This document shows positions 52,230 through 59,954 of a DNA stretch of 64,000 bases, piece after piece; position 1 is the stretch's first letter, and every line of letters starts with the position of its first letter. Origin of the DNA: Salinicola salarius. Lineage in GTDB: Bacteria > Pseudomonadota > Gammaproteobacteria > Pseudomonadales > Halomonadaceae. The notes beneath the pieces are model-generated. The model did not search any database. It had not been told where the DNA came from and was given only the letters and a program-made list of their open reading frames with translations. The position numbers and the translations under genes were made by a program. Location: contig NZ_NHOU01000003.1 of the NCBI RefSeq assembly GCF_002179555.1, forward strand, positions 62,001-126,000, given 5' to 3'.

Positions 52230-53693
52230 TCAAGAAGAGCTGGCCGACGGCATATTGCCCAGACAGTAATACTTCGTATCGAGATACTCGTCGAGCCCCG
52301 CGGCGCCGCCTTCGCGCCCCAGCCCCGACTGCTTGACGCCACCGAACGGAATCGGTGCGCCGGTCATCTTGACGCTGTTGACGCTGACCATGCCGTACTC
52401 CAGCCCGCGCATCAGCTTCCAGATCCGGCGCACGTCGTGGGTGTAGACGTAGGCGGCCAGGCCGTACTCGGTATCGTTGGCGAGCTGGATGACCTCGTCG
52501 TCATCGTCGAACGCACAGACACCCGCGACCGGCGAGAAGGTCTCCTCGCGGAACACGCGCATCTCCGGCGTGATATCGGCCAGCAGCGTCGGCATGAAGA
52601 AGTTCTCGCCGGGCGCCTGGCCTGCGCCGCCCAGTTGACGCGCGCCCTTGCTGATACCGTCCTCGACGATACCCCTGGCCATGTCCACCGCCCGCTTGTG
52701 GATCAGCGGCCCGATATCGCTGCCCTCGAGACCGTTGCCGACCTTCAGTGCCTCCATGTGCGCCACGAATCGCTCGACGAAGGCATCGTAGATGCCGCGC
52801 TGAACGAAGATACGATTGGCGGCGAGGCAATCCTGGCCGGCGGTCTGGAACTTGGCGGCGACCGCTTCCTTCGCCGCGGCATCCGGGTCCATGTCGTCGC
52901 AGACGATGAACGGCGCATTGCCGCCCAGCTCCAGCGACATGCGCTTGACGCTGGACGAGCTCTGGCGCATCAGCAGCTTGCCGACGCGGGTCGAACCGGT
53001 GAACGAGATATTGCGGATGCGGTTGTCGTTGCACAGCACTTCGGACACGGTTGCCGGATCACCGGTGACGACGTTGAACACGCCCGCCGGGATGCCGGCC
53101 CGCTCGGCCAGCTCCGCCAGTGCCAGCGCGGAGTATGGCGTCTCGTTGGCCGGCTTGACGATCACCGGGCAGCCCGCCGCCAGCGCGGCACCGGCCTTGC
53201 GGGTGATCATCGCCAGCGGGAAGTTCCACGGCGTGAACATCGCCGAGACCCCGACGGGTTCCTTGATCGTGCCCAGCGCCGCGTTGGGAATATGGCTGGG
53301 AATGGTCACGCCGTAGGCGCGCTTGGCCTCCTCGGCGAACCACTGAATGAAGCTGGCGCCGTAATCGACCTCGCCCCGTGAATCGTTGAGCGGCTTGCCC
53401 TGTTCGTAGGTCATCAGCAGCGCCAGGTCTTCCTTGTGCTCGTGCAGCAGGCGATACCAGGCGTTGAGCTTCTCGGCCCGCTCGTGGACGTTGATCGCCC
53501 GCCATTCGGCGAAGGCGTTCTCGGCCGCCGTCACTGTATCGGTGATCTGTGCCGCCTCCAGCAGAGCGCAATGGCCCAAGGTTTCGCCGGTGGCGGGATC
53601 GACGACCGCTTCCTCGCGGCCCTCGCTACCGTGGGTCCATTTGCCATCGACGTAGGCATACTGGCGGAAAAGCCGGGGATCGTTGAGTTTCAT
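52230..53693 (-). CDS. doeC: aspartate-semialdehyde dehydrogenase DoeC (ALDH family)
   Basis: A 487-residue NAD(P)+-dependent aldehyde dehydrogenase. Catalytic Glu in SLELGGNAPFIVCDD (about 250-265), catalytic Cys in TAGQDCLAANRIFVQ (about 285-300) and coenzyme motif FTGSTRVGKLLM. It resembles succinate-semialdehyde dehydrogenases. In the ectoine cluster it oxidises aspartate semialdehyde to aspartate, completing the pathway. AGGAGG precedes ATG 53693. An A-tract repeat lies in the leader. Confidence 0.9.
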   Translation of the reverse strand: MKLNDPRLFRQYAYVDGKWTHGSEGREEAVVDPATGETLGHCALLEAAQITDTVTAAENAFAEWRAINVHERAEKLNAWYRLLHEHKEDLALLMTYEQGKPLNDSRGEVDYGASFIQWFAEEAKRAYGVTIPSHIPNAALGTIKEPVGVSAMFTPWNFPLAMITRKAGAALAAGCPVIVKPANETPYSALALAELAERAGIPAGVFNVVTGDPATVSEVLCNDNRIRNISFTGSTRVGKLLMRQSSSSVKRMSLELGGNAPFIVCDDMDPDAAAKEAVAAKFQTAGQDCLAANRIFVQRGIYDAFVERFVAHMEALKVGNGLEGSDIGPLIHKRAVDMARGIVEDGISKGARQLGGAGQAPGENFFMPTLLADITPEMRVFREETFSPVAGVCAFDDDDEVIQLANDTEYGLAAYVYTHDVRRIWKLMRGLEYGMVSVNSVKMTGAPIPFGGVKQSGLGREGGAAGLDEYLDTKYYCLGNMPSASSS

Positions 53694-53855
53694 ATCGCCT
53701 CCTGCTTGGCTCTGGACAAAAAAGGCTGTCGGCGGTGGGGCAGAACAAGTGGCCTATCCTGCGAGTACGATCATGGTATCGATTCGGCGACGCGGAATTT
53801 TTTTGTCTCGATCGATCAGCGGCACGCTTTCTTTCGAAAGCCCGGCCAGGAGTTG

Positions 53856-53895
53856 CGGTTTTTTTGGCGGGGGAGTTTCGGTTTTTTTTGGCGGG
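53856..53895. repeat. phased A/T-tract direct repeat upstream of doeC
   Basis: CGG-T7-GGCGGG (53856) and CGG-T8-GGCGGG (53879) repeat with 23-bp spacing, two helical turns. On the minus strand these are poly-A tracts upstream of doeC. Lrp-type proteins such as DoeX favour bent A-tract DNA, so this is a candidate DoeX site. Confidence 0.55.
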
Positions 53896-53910
53896 ATATA
53901 GGCAAGAACC

Positions 53911-53938
53911 AATGAGCCCGGCCAAGGCCGGGCTCATT
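53911..53938. terminator. terminator after doeX
   Basis: A perfect 13-bp stem AATGAGCCCGGCC with AA loop. It is placed just after the doeX stop and ends the doeABX unit before doeC. Confidence 0.75.
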
Positions 53939-53949
53939 GTCATCCGATT

Positions 53950-54432
53950 TCAGACAAGCGATTCATTTGACCCGGATAATGCCGGCGGCCCTTCGCGCTT
54001 GACCGTCTTGGTGACGATATAGGTGAAGTAGCGCTCGATACCCAGATCGGAGACGAGCCAGGCATCGATCAGGCGCTGATAGGCGTCGATGCTGTCGGCG
54101 GCGATCTTGACCAGGTAGTCGACGCCGCCACCCACCGCGACGCACTCGGCCACGGCGTCGGTCTCCGCCACCATGCGCTCGAAGCGGGCGAAGCTCTCGG
54201 CGTTATGCTGCTTGAGCTCGATCTGCACCCACACCGGCGTACGCTTGACGATGGCGTCGGGATTGATGCGAGCGCTGTAGCCCTCGATGATCCCGGCTTT
54301 CTCCAGCCGCTTGACCCGCTCCCAGCACGGGCTGACGGAGAGGCTGATCGCCTCCGCCAGCCGCGACTTGGTGATGCGACCGTCGCGACTGAGGATCTCG
54401 AGGATTTTGAGGTCGTAACGATCCAGTTTCAT
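53950..54432 (-). CDS. doeX: Lrp/AsnC-family regulator DoeX
   Basis: A 160-residue DNA-binding protein. wHTH (about 5-55, LDRYDLKILEILSRDGRITKSRLAEAISLSVSPCWERVKRLEKAGIIEGY) and RAM ligand-binding domain (about 70-150). DoeX is the local regulator of the ectoine degradation genes in Halomonas. Its ATG overlaps the doeB stop by 4 nt, so it is co-translated with doeB. Confidence 0.9.
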   Translation of the reverse strand: MKLDRYDLKILEILSRDGRITKSRLAEAISLSVSPCWERVKRLEKAGIIEGYSARINPDAIVKRTPVWVQIELKQHNAESFARFERMVAETDAVAECVAVGGGVDYLVKIAADSIDAYQRLIDAWLVSDLGIERYFTYIVTKTVKREGPPALSGSNESLV

Positions 54433-55499
54433 TCGGCCAGCTTCGGGGCCGATAAAGAACCCGCACGCTCCAGTGATTCGACCACTTCCGCCACCACGGC
54501 AATGGTATCGCCCATCCCGACCTTGGCCGGGAACCGCCGGGCGATGAGGATGCCGTCGCGCTGGGCGCGGTATTCGACCGGCGCGGCGCCGGTGCGCGTC
54601 ATGTCGTAGACCCGGGCGATCACTTCGCCCTTCTCGACCGTATCACCCAGGGACACCGTCAGTTCCAGCAGGCCGGAGTGCTCGCTCTGGACGTAGCAGC
54701 TGGCATCTGGCATATCGACGTAGATCATCGGCTCCGTTGGCTTCTCGATCTCGCCCTCGATTAAACCCGTCTTCAATAAACCATAGTGCAACAGAAAGTT
54801 CCGCACGCCGCGCTCGGTGATGGCCAGGCTTTCCGGCGTCGAGGTGCCGCCGCCACCCAGCTCGGTGGTGACGAAGGTCTTGCCCTGAGACTCCACCGCC
54901 GTGTCATAGAGCTTGGTGGCGTCGAGTTCGAACATCATCATCGCGTAGGGCGCACCGAAGGCGACCGCACCGGCCAGGCTCGCGTTCTCCTGGGCGAGAT
55001 CGTCGAGCCGGTGGGCGGCGGCAAACGGCACGATATCCAGCGTGCGGCCGCCGGAGTGCAGGTCCAGCGCCACGTCGCACATCGGCACCAGAACCCGATT
55101 GAAGTAGTCGGCGATCTGTGAGGTGACGCCGCCGTTGGGATCGCCGGGGAAGCTGCGATTGAGGTTGCCGCCATCCAGCGGCGAGGTCCGCTTGCCCGCT
55201 TCCGCCGCCGGCGTGTTCATCATCGGCACGATGATCACGCGACCGCGCACGTCCTTCGCCTCGAGCGTGCTGGCGAGCTTGAGCAGCGAGGTGATGCCTT
55301 CGTACTCGTCGCCGTGGTTGCCGCCGGTCAGCAGCGCCGTCGGACCTTCGCCGTTGGCGACCACGGTGATCGGGATCATCACCGCGCCCCAGGCCGACTC
55401 GTCGACCGAGATCGGCAGCTTGAGAAAACCGTGCTGAACGCCCTGGGCATCGAAGTCGACGGTGGCGCTGATCGGGCTGGGACGCAGGGTTGCGGACAT
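54429..55499 (-). CDS. doeB: N-alpha-acetyl-L-2,4-diaminobutyrate deacetylase DoeB
   Basis: A 356-residue zinc deacetylase of the AstE/AspA (M14-like) family. The zinc ligands are in LLTGGNHGDEYEG (His/Glu) and CDVALDLHSGG (His). VTTELGGGG carries the catalytic Glu. A C-terminal barrel domain (about 270-345) follows. It deacetylates the product of DoeA to 2,4-diaminobutyrate. ATG 55499 has GAGGAGAG; a longer upstream frame lacks a site. It overlaps doeX by 4 nt. Confidence 0.9.
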   Translation of the reverse strand: MSATLRPSPISATVDFDAQGVQHGFLKLPISVDESAWGAVMIPITVVANGEGPTALLTGGNHGDEYEGITSLLKLASTLEAKDVRGRVIIVPMMNTPAAEAGKRTSPLDGGNLNRSFPGDPNGGVTSQIADYFNRVLVPMCDVALDLHSGGRTLDIVPFAAAHRLDDLAQENASLAGAVAFGAPYAMMMFELDATKLYDTAVESQGKTFVTTELGGGGTSTPESLAITERGVRNFLLHYGLLKTGLIEGEIEKPTEPMIYVDMPDASCYVQSEHSGLLELTVSLGDTVEKGEVIARVYDMTRTGAAPVEYRAQRDGILIARRFPAKVGMGDTIAVVAEVVESLERAGSLSAPKLAE

Positions 55500-55630
55500 G
55501 CGAACTCTCCTCAATGAAGCGGATGACGCGCCCTGGCGGATCGCTGCAGGCGCGTCATTGAAAGGTAGCAAAATAGCCGGGCGAGCCGGATTCGTGGCGG
55601 GCTCCAGGCCCGCTGTTTGGCCTTGTTCCA

Positions 55631-55664
55631 CGATCGACTTTCACGAACGATCGACTTTCACGGA
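55631..55664. repeat. 17-bp tandem duplication
   Basis: CGATCGACTTTCACGAA (55631) is followed directly by CGATCGACTTTCACGGA (55648), in the gap between doeA and doeB. Confidence 0.9.
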
Positions 55665-55682
55665 CGCCCGGCACGTTCTTGT

Positions 55683-55726
55683 TTGACGAACAGCTGACGC
55701 GTCTTACTTGACGAACAGCTGGCGCG
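55683..55726. repeat. duplication of the doeA 3' end
   Basis: TTGACGAACAGCTGACGCG (55683) repeats TTGACGAACAGCTGGCGCG (55708) with a 25-bp period. The inner copy encodes the last doeA codons (RQLFVK and stop). The outer copy lies beyond the stop. Confidence 0.9.
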
Positions 55727-56903
55727 GAAAATTGCACAGCGGCTCGGCACCGTTCTCGGTGATCAGGATGCTTTCGGTGATCTCGAGCCCCCAGTCGTCC
55801 ATCCACATGCCAGGCATGAAGTGGAAGGTCATGCCGGGTTCGAGGATCGTCTCGTCGGAGGGACGCAGACTCATGGTGCGCTCGCCCCAATCCGGCGGAT
55901 AGCTGATCCCGATCGGATAGCCGCAGCGCGCGCCGCCCCGGTCGAAGCCGTACTTGTCCATCGCCGCGCCCAGCGCCAGCGCGATATCGGCGCATCGGTT
56001 GCCGGGCTTGGCCACCGCCAGGCCGTTCTCGATCCCTTCGAGCAGGGCCGATTCACCGCGTATGAAGTCCTGCGGAGGTTTGCCGAGGAAGACGGTTCGC
56101 GACAGCGGCGCGTGGTAGCGCTTGTAGCAGCCGGCGATCTCGAAGAACGTCCCTTCGCCCTTGCGAAACGGGGTGTCGTCCCAGGTCAGGTGCGGCGCGG
56201 CGGCGTCGCTGCCGGTCGGCAGCAGCGGCACGATCGCCGGATAATCGCCGCCGTGGACCTTGCCGTGCTCGTCGGTCCAGCCCTCGGTGCCGACCCGGTA
56301 GATCTCGGAAACCAGCTTGCTCTTGGCAAGGCCGGGCTCGATCATCTCGATGATGCGCGTATGCATGCACTCGACGATTCGCGCCGCCGTGCGCATGTAG
56401 GCGATCTCCTGCGGCGACTTGATCGCACGGCACCAGTTGACCAGCGCCGTGGCATCGATCAGCTGGGCGTGTGGCAACTCCTTGAGCAGGCTGACGTAGG
56501 CCTTGCCCGAGAAGTAGTAGTTGTCCATCTCCAGCCCGACATTGCCGGTATGCCAGCCATACTCCGGCAGCACCGACTGGGCCAGATATTCCATCGGATG
56601 CATGTCCGGGTTCTGGACGTAGTAATCCGGGTAGTAGCGCACGCGTTCGGCGTCCATCCAGCAGGTGCGCCAGGCGCCGTTGGCATCCTGACGCCGGCCG
56701 TACCAGACCGGCTCGCCTTCCAGGCCCACCAGCACACACTGATGCACATAGAACGACCAACCGTCGTAACCCGTCAGCCATCCCATGTTGGAGGGATCGC
56801 TGACGACGAGAACATCGATTCCGCGGCTCGCCATGGAAACGCGCACTTTGTGCAAACGACTGGCGTACTCTTCACGCGAGAAAGGTAAAGAAACCTGAAA
56901 CAT
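55704..56903 (-). CDS. doeA: ectoine hydrolase DoeA (M24 family)
   Basis: A 399-residue protein with an N-terminal creatinase-like domain (about 10-160) and a pita-bread M24 catalytic domain (about 165-395). Ectoine hydrolase opens ectoine to N-acetyl-2,4-diaminobutyrate. MGWLTGYDGWSFYVHQCVLVGLEGEPVWYGRRQDANGAWRTCW and GDYPAIVPLLPTGSDAAAPHLTWDDTPFRKGEGTFFEIAG match this group; the usual di-metal ligands are not all kept. It is first in the cluster and divergent from the MocR-type regulator. Confidence 0.92.
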   Translation of the reverse strand: MFQVSLPFSREEYASRLHKVRVSMASRGIDVLVVSDPSNMGWLTGYDGWSFYVHQCVLVGLEGEPVWYGRRQDANGAWRTCWMDAERVRYYPDYYVQNPDMHPMEYLAQSVLPEYGWHTGNVGLEMDNYYFSGKAYVSLLKELPHAQLIDATALVNWCRAIKSPQEIAYMRTAARIVECMHTRIIEMIEPGLAKSKLVSEIYRVGTEGWTDEHGKVHGGDYPAIVPLLPTGSDAAAPHLTWDDTPFRKGEGTFFEIAGCYKRYHAPLSRTVFLGKPPQDFIRGESALLEGIENGLAVAKPGNRCADIALALGAAMDKYGFDRGGARCGYPIGISYPPDWGERTMSLRPSDETILEPGMTFHFMPGMWMDDWGLEITESILITENGAEPLCNFPRQLFVK

Positions 56904-56994
56904 GGAGCCACTCGACTAACGGGACCAAATTGTAGGGACATCGGCGGTCGAGGGGATCGTGCCGGGTGTCCTGCCGCTTGCCGACCGGGTGTGA

Positions 56995-57031
56995 AATTGT
57001 CATGATTTAACTATCAACATTCATGACAATT
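56995..57031. promoter_or_regulatory. candidate EnuR operator between doeA and enuR
   Basis: A perfect 11-bp inverted repeat, AATTGTCATGA at 56995 and TCATGACAATT at 57021, with a 15-bp spacer. Its position 69 nt upstream of the regulator start and 92 nt upstream of doeA fits a shared control site. Confidence 0.65.
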
Positions 57032-57099
57032 ATCGGTCAATGCATCGAGGACGATAGTAGCATCGTCGCTCAGCGTGCCGTCAAAGGCTTTATTGCATC

Positions 57100-58506
57100 A
57101 TGACAATCGATCTGACGCCCTTCCTCGGCGGCCACGGCCCCAAATATCTTTCCATCGCCCGCGCCCTCGCCGAAGCGGTCCGCCACGGCGTGCTGTCTCC
57201 CGGTATGCGCCTGCCCACGCACCGCGAGCTCGCCGAGACGCTGGGCGTCAGCGTGCAGACGGTTTCCCGCGCCTACGAACAGGCCGAGAAGAGCGGCCTC
57301 GTCCAGGCCCGGGTCGGCAGCGGCACCTGGATTCGCGATGCCGAAGGCGATTCCGAGAACGAATACCTGCGCGCCCCGGCGGCGGTCACCGATGCGGCGC
57401 CCATCGACCTGTCGATCGCGCATCCGGTCTGCCCGCCTTCCCACCATCGGCGCTTTCGCGATGCGCTGGCGGAGCTCGCCGAGACCGCCCACGCCGACGT
57501 GATCGGCGCCTGCCGCCCGATCGCCGGCCTGCAGCATCAGCGCGAGCGCGCCAACGCCTGGCTCAAGGAGCGCCTCGGCGTGCCCGGCGAGGCCGACGAC
57601 CGGCTACTCTGCAACGGCGCCGCCCACGGCCTGATGCTGGCGATCGCCACGGTCGTCCAGCACGGCGATGTCGTGCTGACGGAGACGCTGACCGACCACG
57701 GCCTGATCGCGCTGGCGCGCACGCTGGGCTTCCAGCTTCACGGCGTGGCGATCGACGAGCAGGGCGTCATCCCCGAAGCGCTGGAGGCGGCCATCGTGAA
57801 ATTCCGGCCGCGTGCCGTCTGCCTGACGCCGACCCAGCTCAATCCCACCGGCGCGACCATGGAGAACGCCCGTCGCGACGCCGTGGCCGAGATCCTGCTG
57901 CGTCACGACGTCTGGCTGATCGAGGACGACGTTCATGCGCTGCTGGAACCGCCGGGCCTCAAGTCCCTGACCGCTCGCCTGCCCCAGCAGAGTTTCCATG
58001 TCACCAGCCTGACCAAGTCGACCGTGCCCGGGCTGCGCGCCGGCTATCTCACCGTGCCGCGCGGCCAGATGCATCACACCCTGCCGCGCCTGCGCGCCAC
58101 CAGCTGGATGGCGACCCCGCTGATCTTCGAACTGGCGGATTACTGGCTGGCCAGCGGCATGGTCGACACGCTCGCCCACGAGCAGCGCCAGTTGCTGGCG
58201 GAACGGCAGGCGCTGGCCGCGCGCAAGCTGGCGGGCCATACCATCGAATCGCGCCCCAGCAGCCTGCATGTCTGGCTGACGCTGCCGGAGCCGTGGCGCG
58301 CCGAGGAACTGCAGCAGCAGGCCCGCCAGGAAGGCGTCGCCATCACCACCGCCCAGCCGTTTCTGGTCGAGCAGTCCGCCATGCCGCGTCGCGTGCGCAT
58401 CAGCCTGGGAGCGGAGCCGGATCTGGCCCGGCTTTCCAGCGGGTTGGACGTACTGAGCCAGTTGCTGGGCGAAGCGCCGCCGCCGATGCTGGAGATCGCG
58501 TACTGA
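57100..58506 (+). CDS. enuR: MocR/GabR-type regulator of ectoine use, EnuR-like
   Basis: A 468-residue fusion of a GntR-type winged HTH (about 12-80, ARALAEAVRHGVLSPGMRLPTHRELAETLGVSVQTVSRAYEQAEKSGLVQARVGSGTWI) and an aminotransferase-like domain (about 110-460). The PLP-binding Lys lies in VTSLTKSTVPGLRAGYL. EnuR binds PLP and senses ectoine-derived metabolites, N-acetyl-2,4-diaminobutyrate or 2,4-diaminobutyrate. Divergent position to doeA and the dyad in between support the call. The reductase gene follows 80 nt later. Confidence 0.88.
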   Translation: MTIDLTPFLGGHGPKYLSIARALAEAVRHGVLSPGMRLPTHRELAETLGVSVQTVSRAYEQAEKSGLVQARVGSGTWIRDAEGDSENEYLRAPAAVTDAAPIDLSIAHPVCPPSHHRRFRDALAELAETAHADVIGACRPIAGLQHQRERANAWLKERLGVPGEADDRLLCNGAAHGLMLAIATVVQHGDVVLTETLTDHGLIALARTLGFQLHGVAIDEQGVIPEALEAAIVKFRPRAVCLTPTQLNPTGATMENARRDAVAEILLRHDVWLIEDDVHALLEPPGLKSLTARLPQQSFHVTSLTKSTVPGLRAGYLTVPRGQMHHTLPRLRATSWMATPLIFELADYWLASGMVDTLAHEQRQLLAERQALAARKLAGHTIESRPSSLHVWLTLPEPWRAEELQQQARQEGVAITTAQPFLVEQSAMPRRVRISLGAEPDLARLSSGLDVLSQLLGEAPPPMLEIAY

Positions 58507-58586
58507 GCTGCGAGCGGCGATTTCTTTCGCCGCCCATAACCTGCGATGATGACCGGCTCCAACAAGACAACGGCGACGGAGCCCAG

Positions 58587-59528
58587 ATGCGAGTCCTGAT
58601 CTACCACAACGACGCCGAGCAATGGCGTGACATCCTGCTCGAACGCCTGCCGAATGCCGAGTTCCACGTCGCGGCGGACAGCGGCAACCCACAGGTGGAT
58701 TACCTGGTCGCCTGGAAACCGCCGGCCTCGGTCTTCGACGAGCAGACGGTGCTCAAGGGCGTCGTCAACCTGGGCGCCGGAGTGGACGCCTTGCTGCAGA
58801 ACCCATCGCTGCCCCGCGAGATCCCCATCGTCAAGCTGCGCGACGCCGGCATGGGCGAACTGATCGGTGACTACACCCGCTACGGCGTGCTGCATTTCCA
58901 GCGCGACTTCGACCGCTATCGCCGACAACAGGCGACGAGCGAATGGCGGGAAGTGCCGGTGATCGACAAGCCCGACTGGCCCATCGGCGTGCTGGGCCTC
59001 GGCGCGATCGGCACCCGTGTCGCGAAGATGCTCGCCGCCGACGGCTATCCCGTTCACGGCTGGAGCCGCTCGCCCAAACGGATCGACGGGATCAGTTGCC
59101 ATCACGGCGACGACGGGCTCGATACCCTGCTGCACCAGGTCAAGACGCTGGTTACCCTGCTGCCGGACACGCCCGCGACGCGCCACATCATCAACCGCGA
59201 CAACCTGGCCAAGCTCCCCGTCGGCGCCAGCCTGATCAACCCCGGTCGCGGCACCCTGATCGACGAGCCCGCCCTGCTCGAAGCACTGGGTTATGGAGAG
59301 CGCGATGGAGTGTCCGAAGGTCGCCTGCGCGGCGCGCTGCTGGACGCCTTCCCCAACGAACCGCTGGCAGCGGACAGCCCGCTATGGCGCCACCCCCGCA
59401 TCCTGATCACCCCGCACATGGCCGGGCCGACGCCGATCGGCGCCGCCGCCGACCAGGTCGCCGACGCGCTGGACGCGATGTCGAAAGGCAAGGCGGTCGA
59501 AACCATCGATCCCGAAGCGGGGTATTGA
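58587..59528 (+). CDS. ghrA: glyoxylate/hydroxypyruvate reductase A-like (D-2-hydroxyacid dehydrogenase)
   Basis: A 313-residue NAD(P)H-dependent reductase. The Rossmann motif is GVLGLGAIGTRVAKMLAADGYPVHGWSRSPK. The catalytic residues lie in SLINPGRGTLIDEPALLEAL (Arg), DAFPNEPLAADSPLWRHPRILITPHMAGPT (Glu, His). It reduces glyoxylate or hydroxypyruvate. Following enuR in the same direction, it may be tied to ectoine use, though no known step needs it. ATG 58587 has GGAG 6 nt upstream. Confidence 0.88.
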   Translation: MRVLIYHNDAEQWRDILLERLPNAEFHVAADSGNPQVDYLVAWKPPASVFDEQTVLKGVVNLGAGVDALLQNPSLPREIPIVKLRDAGMGELIGDYTRYGVLHFQRDFDRYRRQQATSEWREVPVIDKPDWPIGVLGLGAIGTRVAKMLAADGYPVHGWSRSPKRIDGISCHHGDDGLDTLLHQVKTLVTLLPDTPATRHIINRDNLAKLPVGASLINPGRGTLIDEPALLEALGYGERDGVSEGRLRGALLDAFPNEPLAADSPLWRHPRILITPHMAGPTPIGAAADQVADALDAMSKGKAVETIDPEAGY

Positions 59529-59658
59529 GCGAGACGGGAGCCGGCATCGCCATTTTCGGCCGGGCCACCTGATTTCACCCAAAGACGATGATAGCCTCTG
59601 TTTCAGAACGTAAAGTCGGATTTACAACCGGCTGGGCTACTCGTCTGCGAGGGATGCG

Positions 59659-59874
59659 GTGAACAAGAAGACGCTTACCGAACGCGATATCGGTACCAGG
59701 TTCATCACGCCGGCTCTTGAGCCAGCTCCTCCTGAAAATGAACGATATCGCATCGTCAAAAAAGTCGACGGGCTAATGGCCCTCTGCGACCAGCTCAAGG
59801 CCCGCTTGGGTGAAGCCGGTGAGCCCCGCACCCGGCTAGCCGAGGCGGTGGTAGCCAACGCCACGAGTCAGTAA
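59659..59874 (+). pseudogene. type I restriction-modification deletion scar (HsdR start joined to HsdS end)
   Basis: A 71-codon frame. Residues 1-21 (MNKKTLTERDIGTRFITPAL) match the start of HsdR-type restriction subunits. Residues about 24-71 (RYRIVKKVDGLMALCDQLKARL onward) match the C-terminus of HsdS specificity subunits, including the helical coiled-coil and LAEAVV. The two parts are joined in frame with the intervening hsdR body, hsdM and most of hsdS missing. The simplest reading is a large internal deletion of an hsd operon. It is unlikely to have R-M activity. Confidence 0.75.
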
Positions 59875-59886
59875 CCGCCATACAAA

Positions 59887-59912
59887 TTGGCCCTCACGAA
59901 AGCGAGGGCCAA
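59887..59912. terminator. hairpin between the hsd scar and the HIRAN gene
   Basis: TTGGCCCTC, 8-nt loop, GAGGGCCAA. It is a 9-bp perfect stem between convergent units, probably the old hsd terminator. Confidence 0.65.
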
Positions 59913-59954
59913 TCGGGAATGGCAATGAACTAGCTATAAACGGCTGGCGACTGG

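Noticed and set aside
57075-58586. A long plus frame overlapping enuR, continuous with the ghrA-like gene
   Set aside because: The part before 58587 is Arg/Ala/Pro-rich shadow of enuR in another frame. Only the part from ATG 58587 is a real gene.
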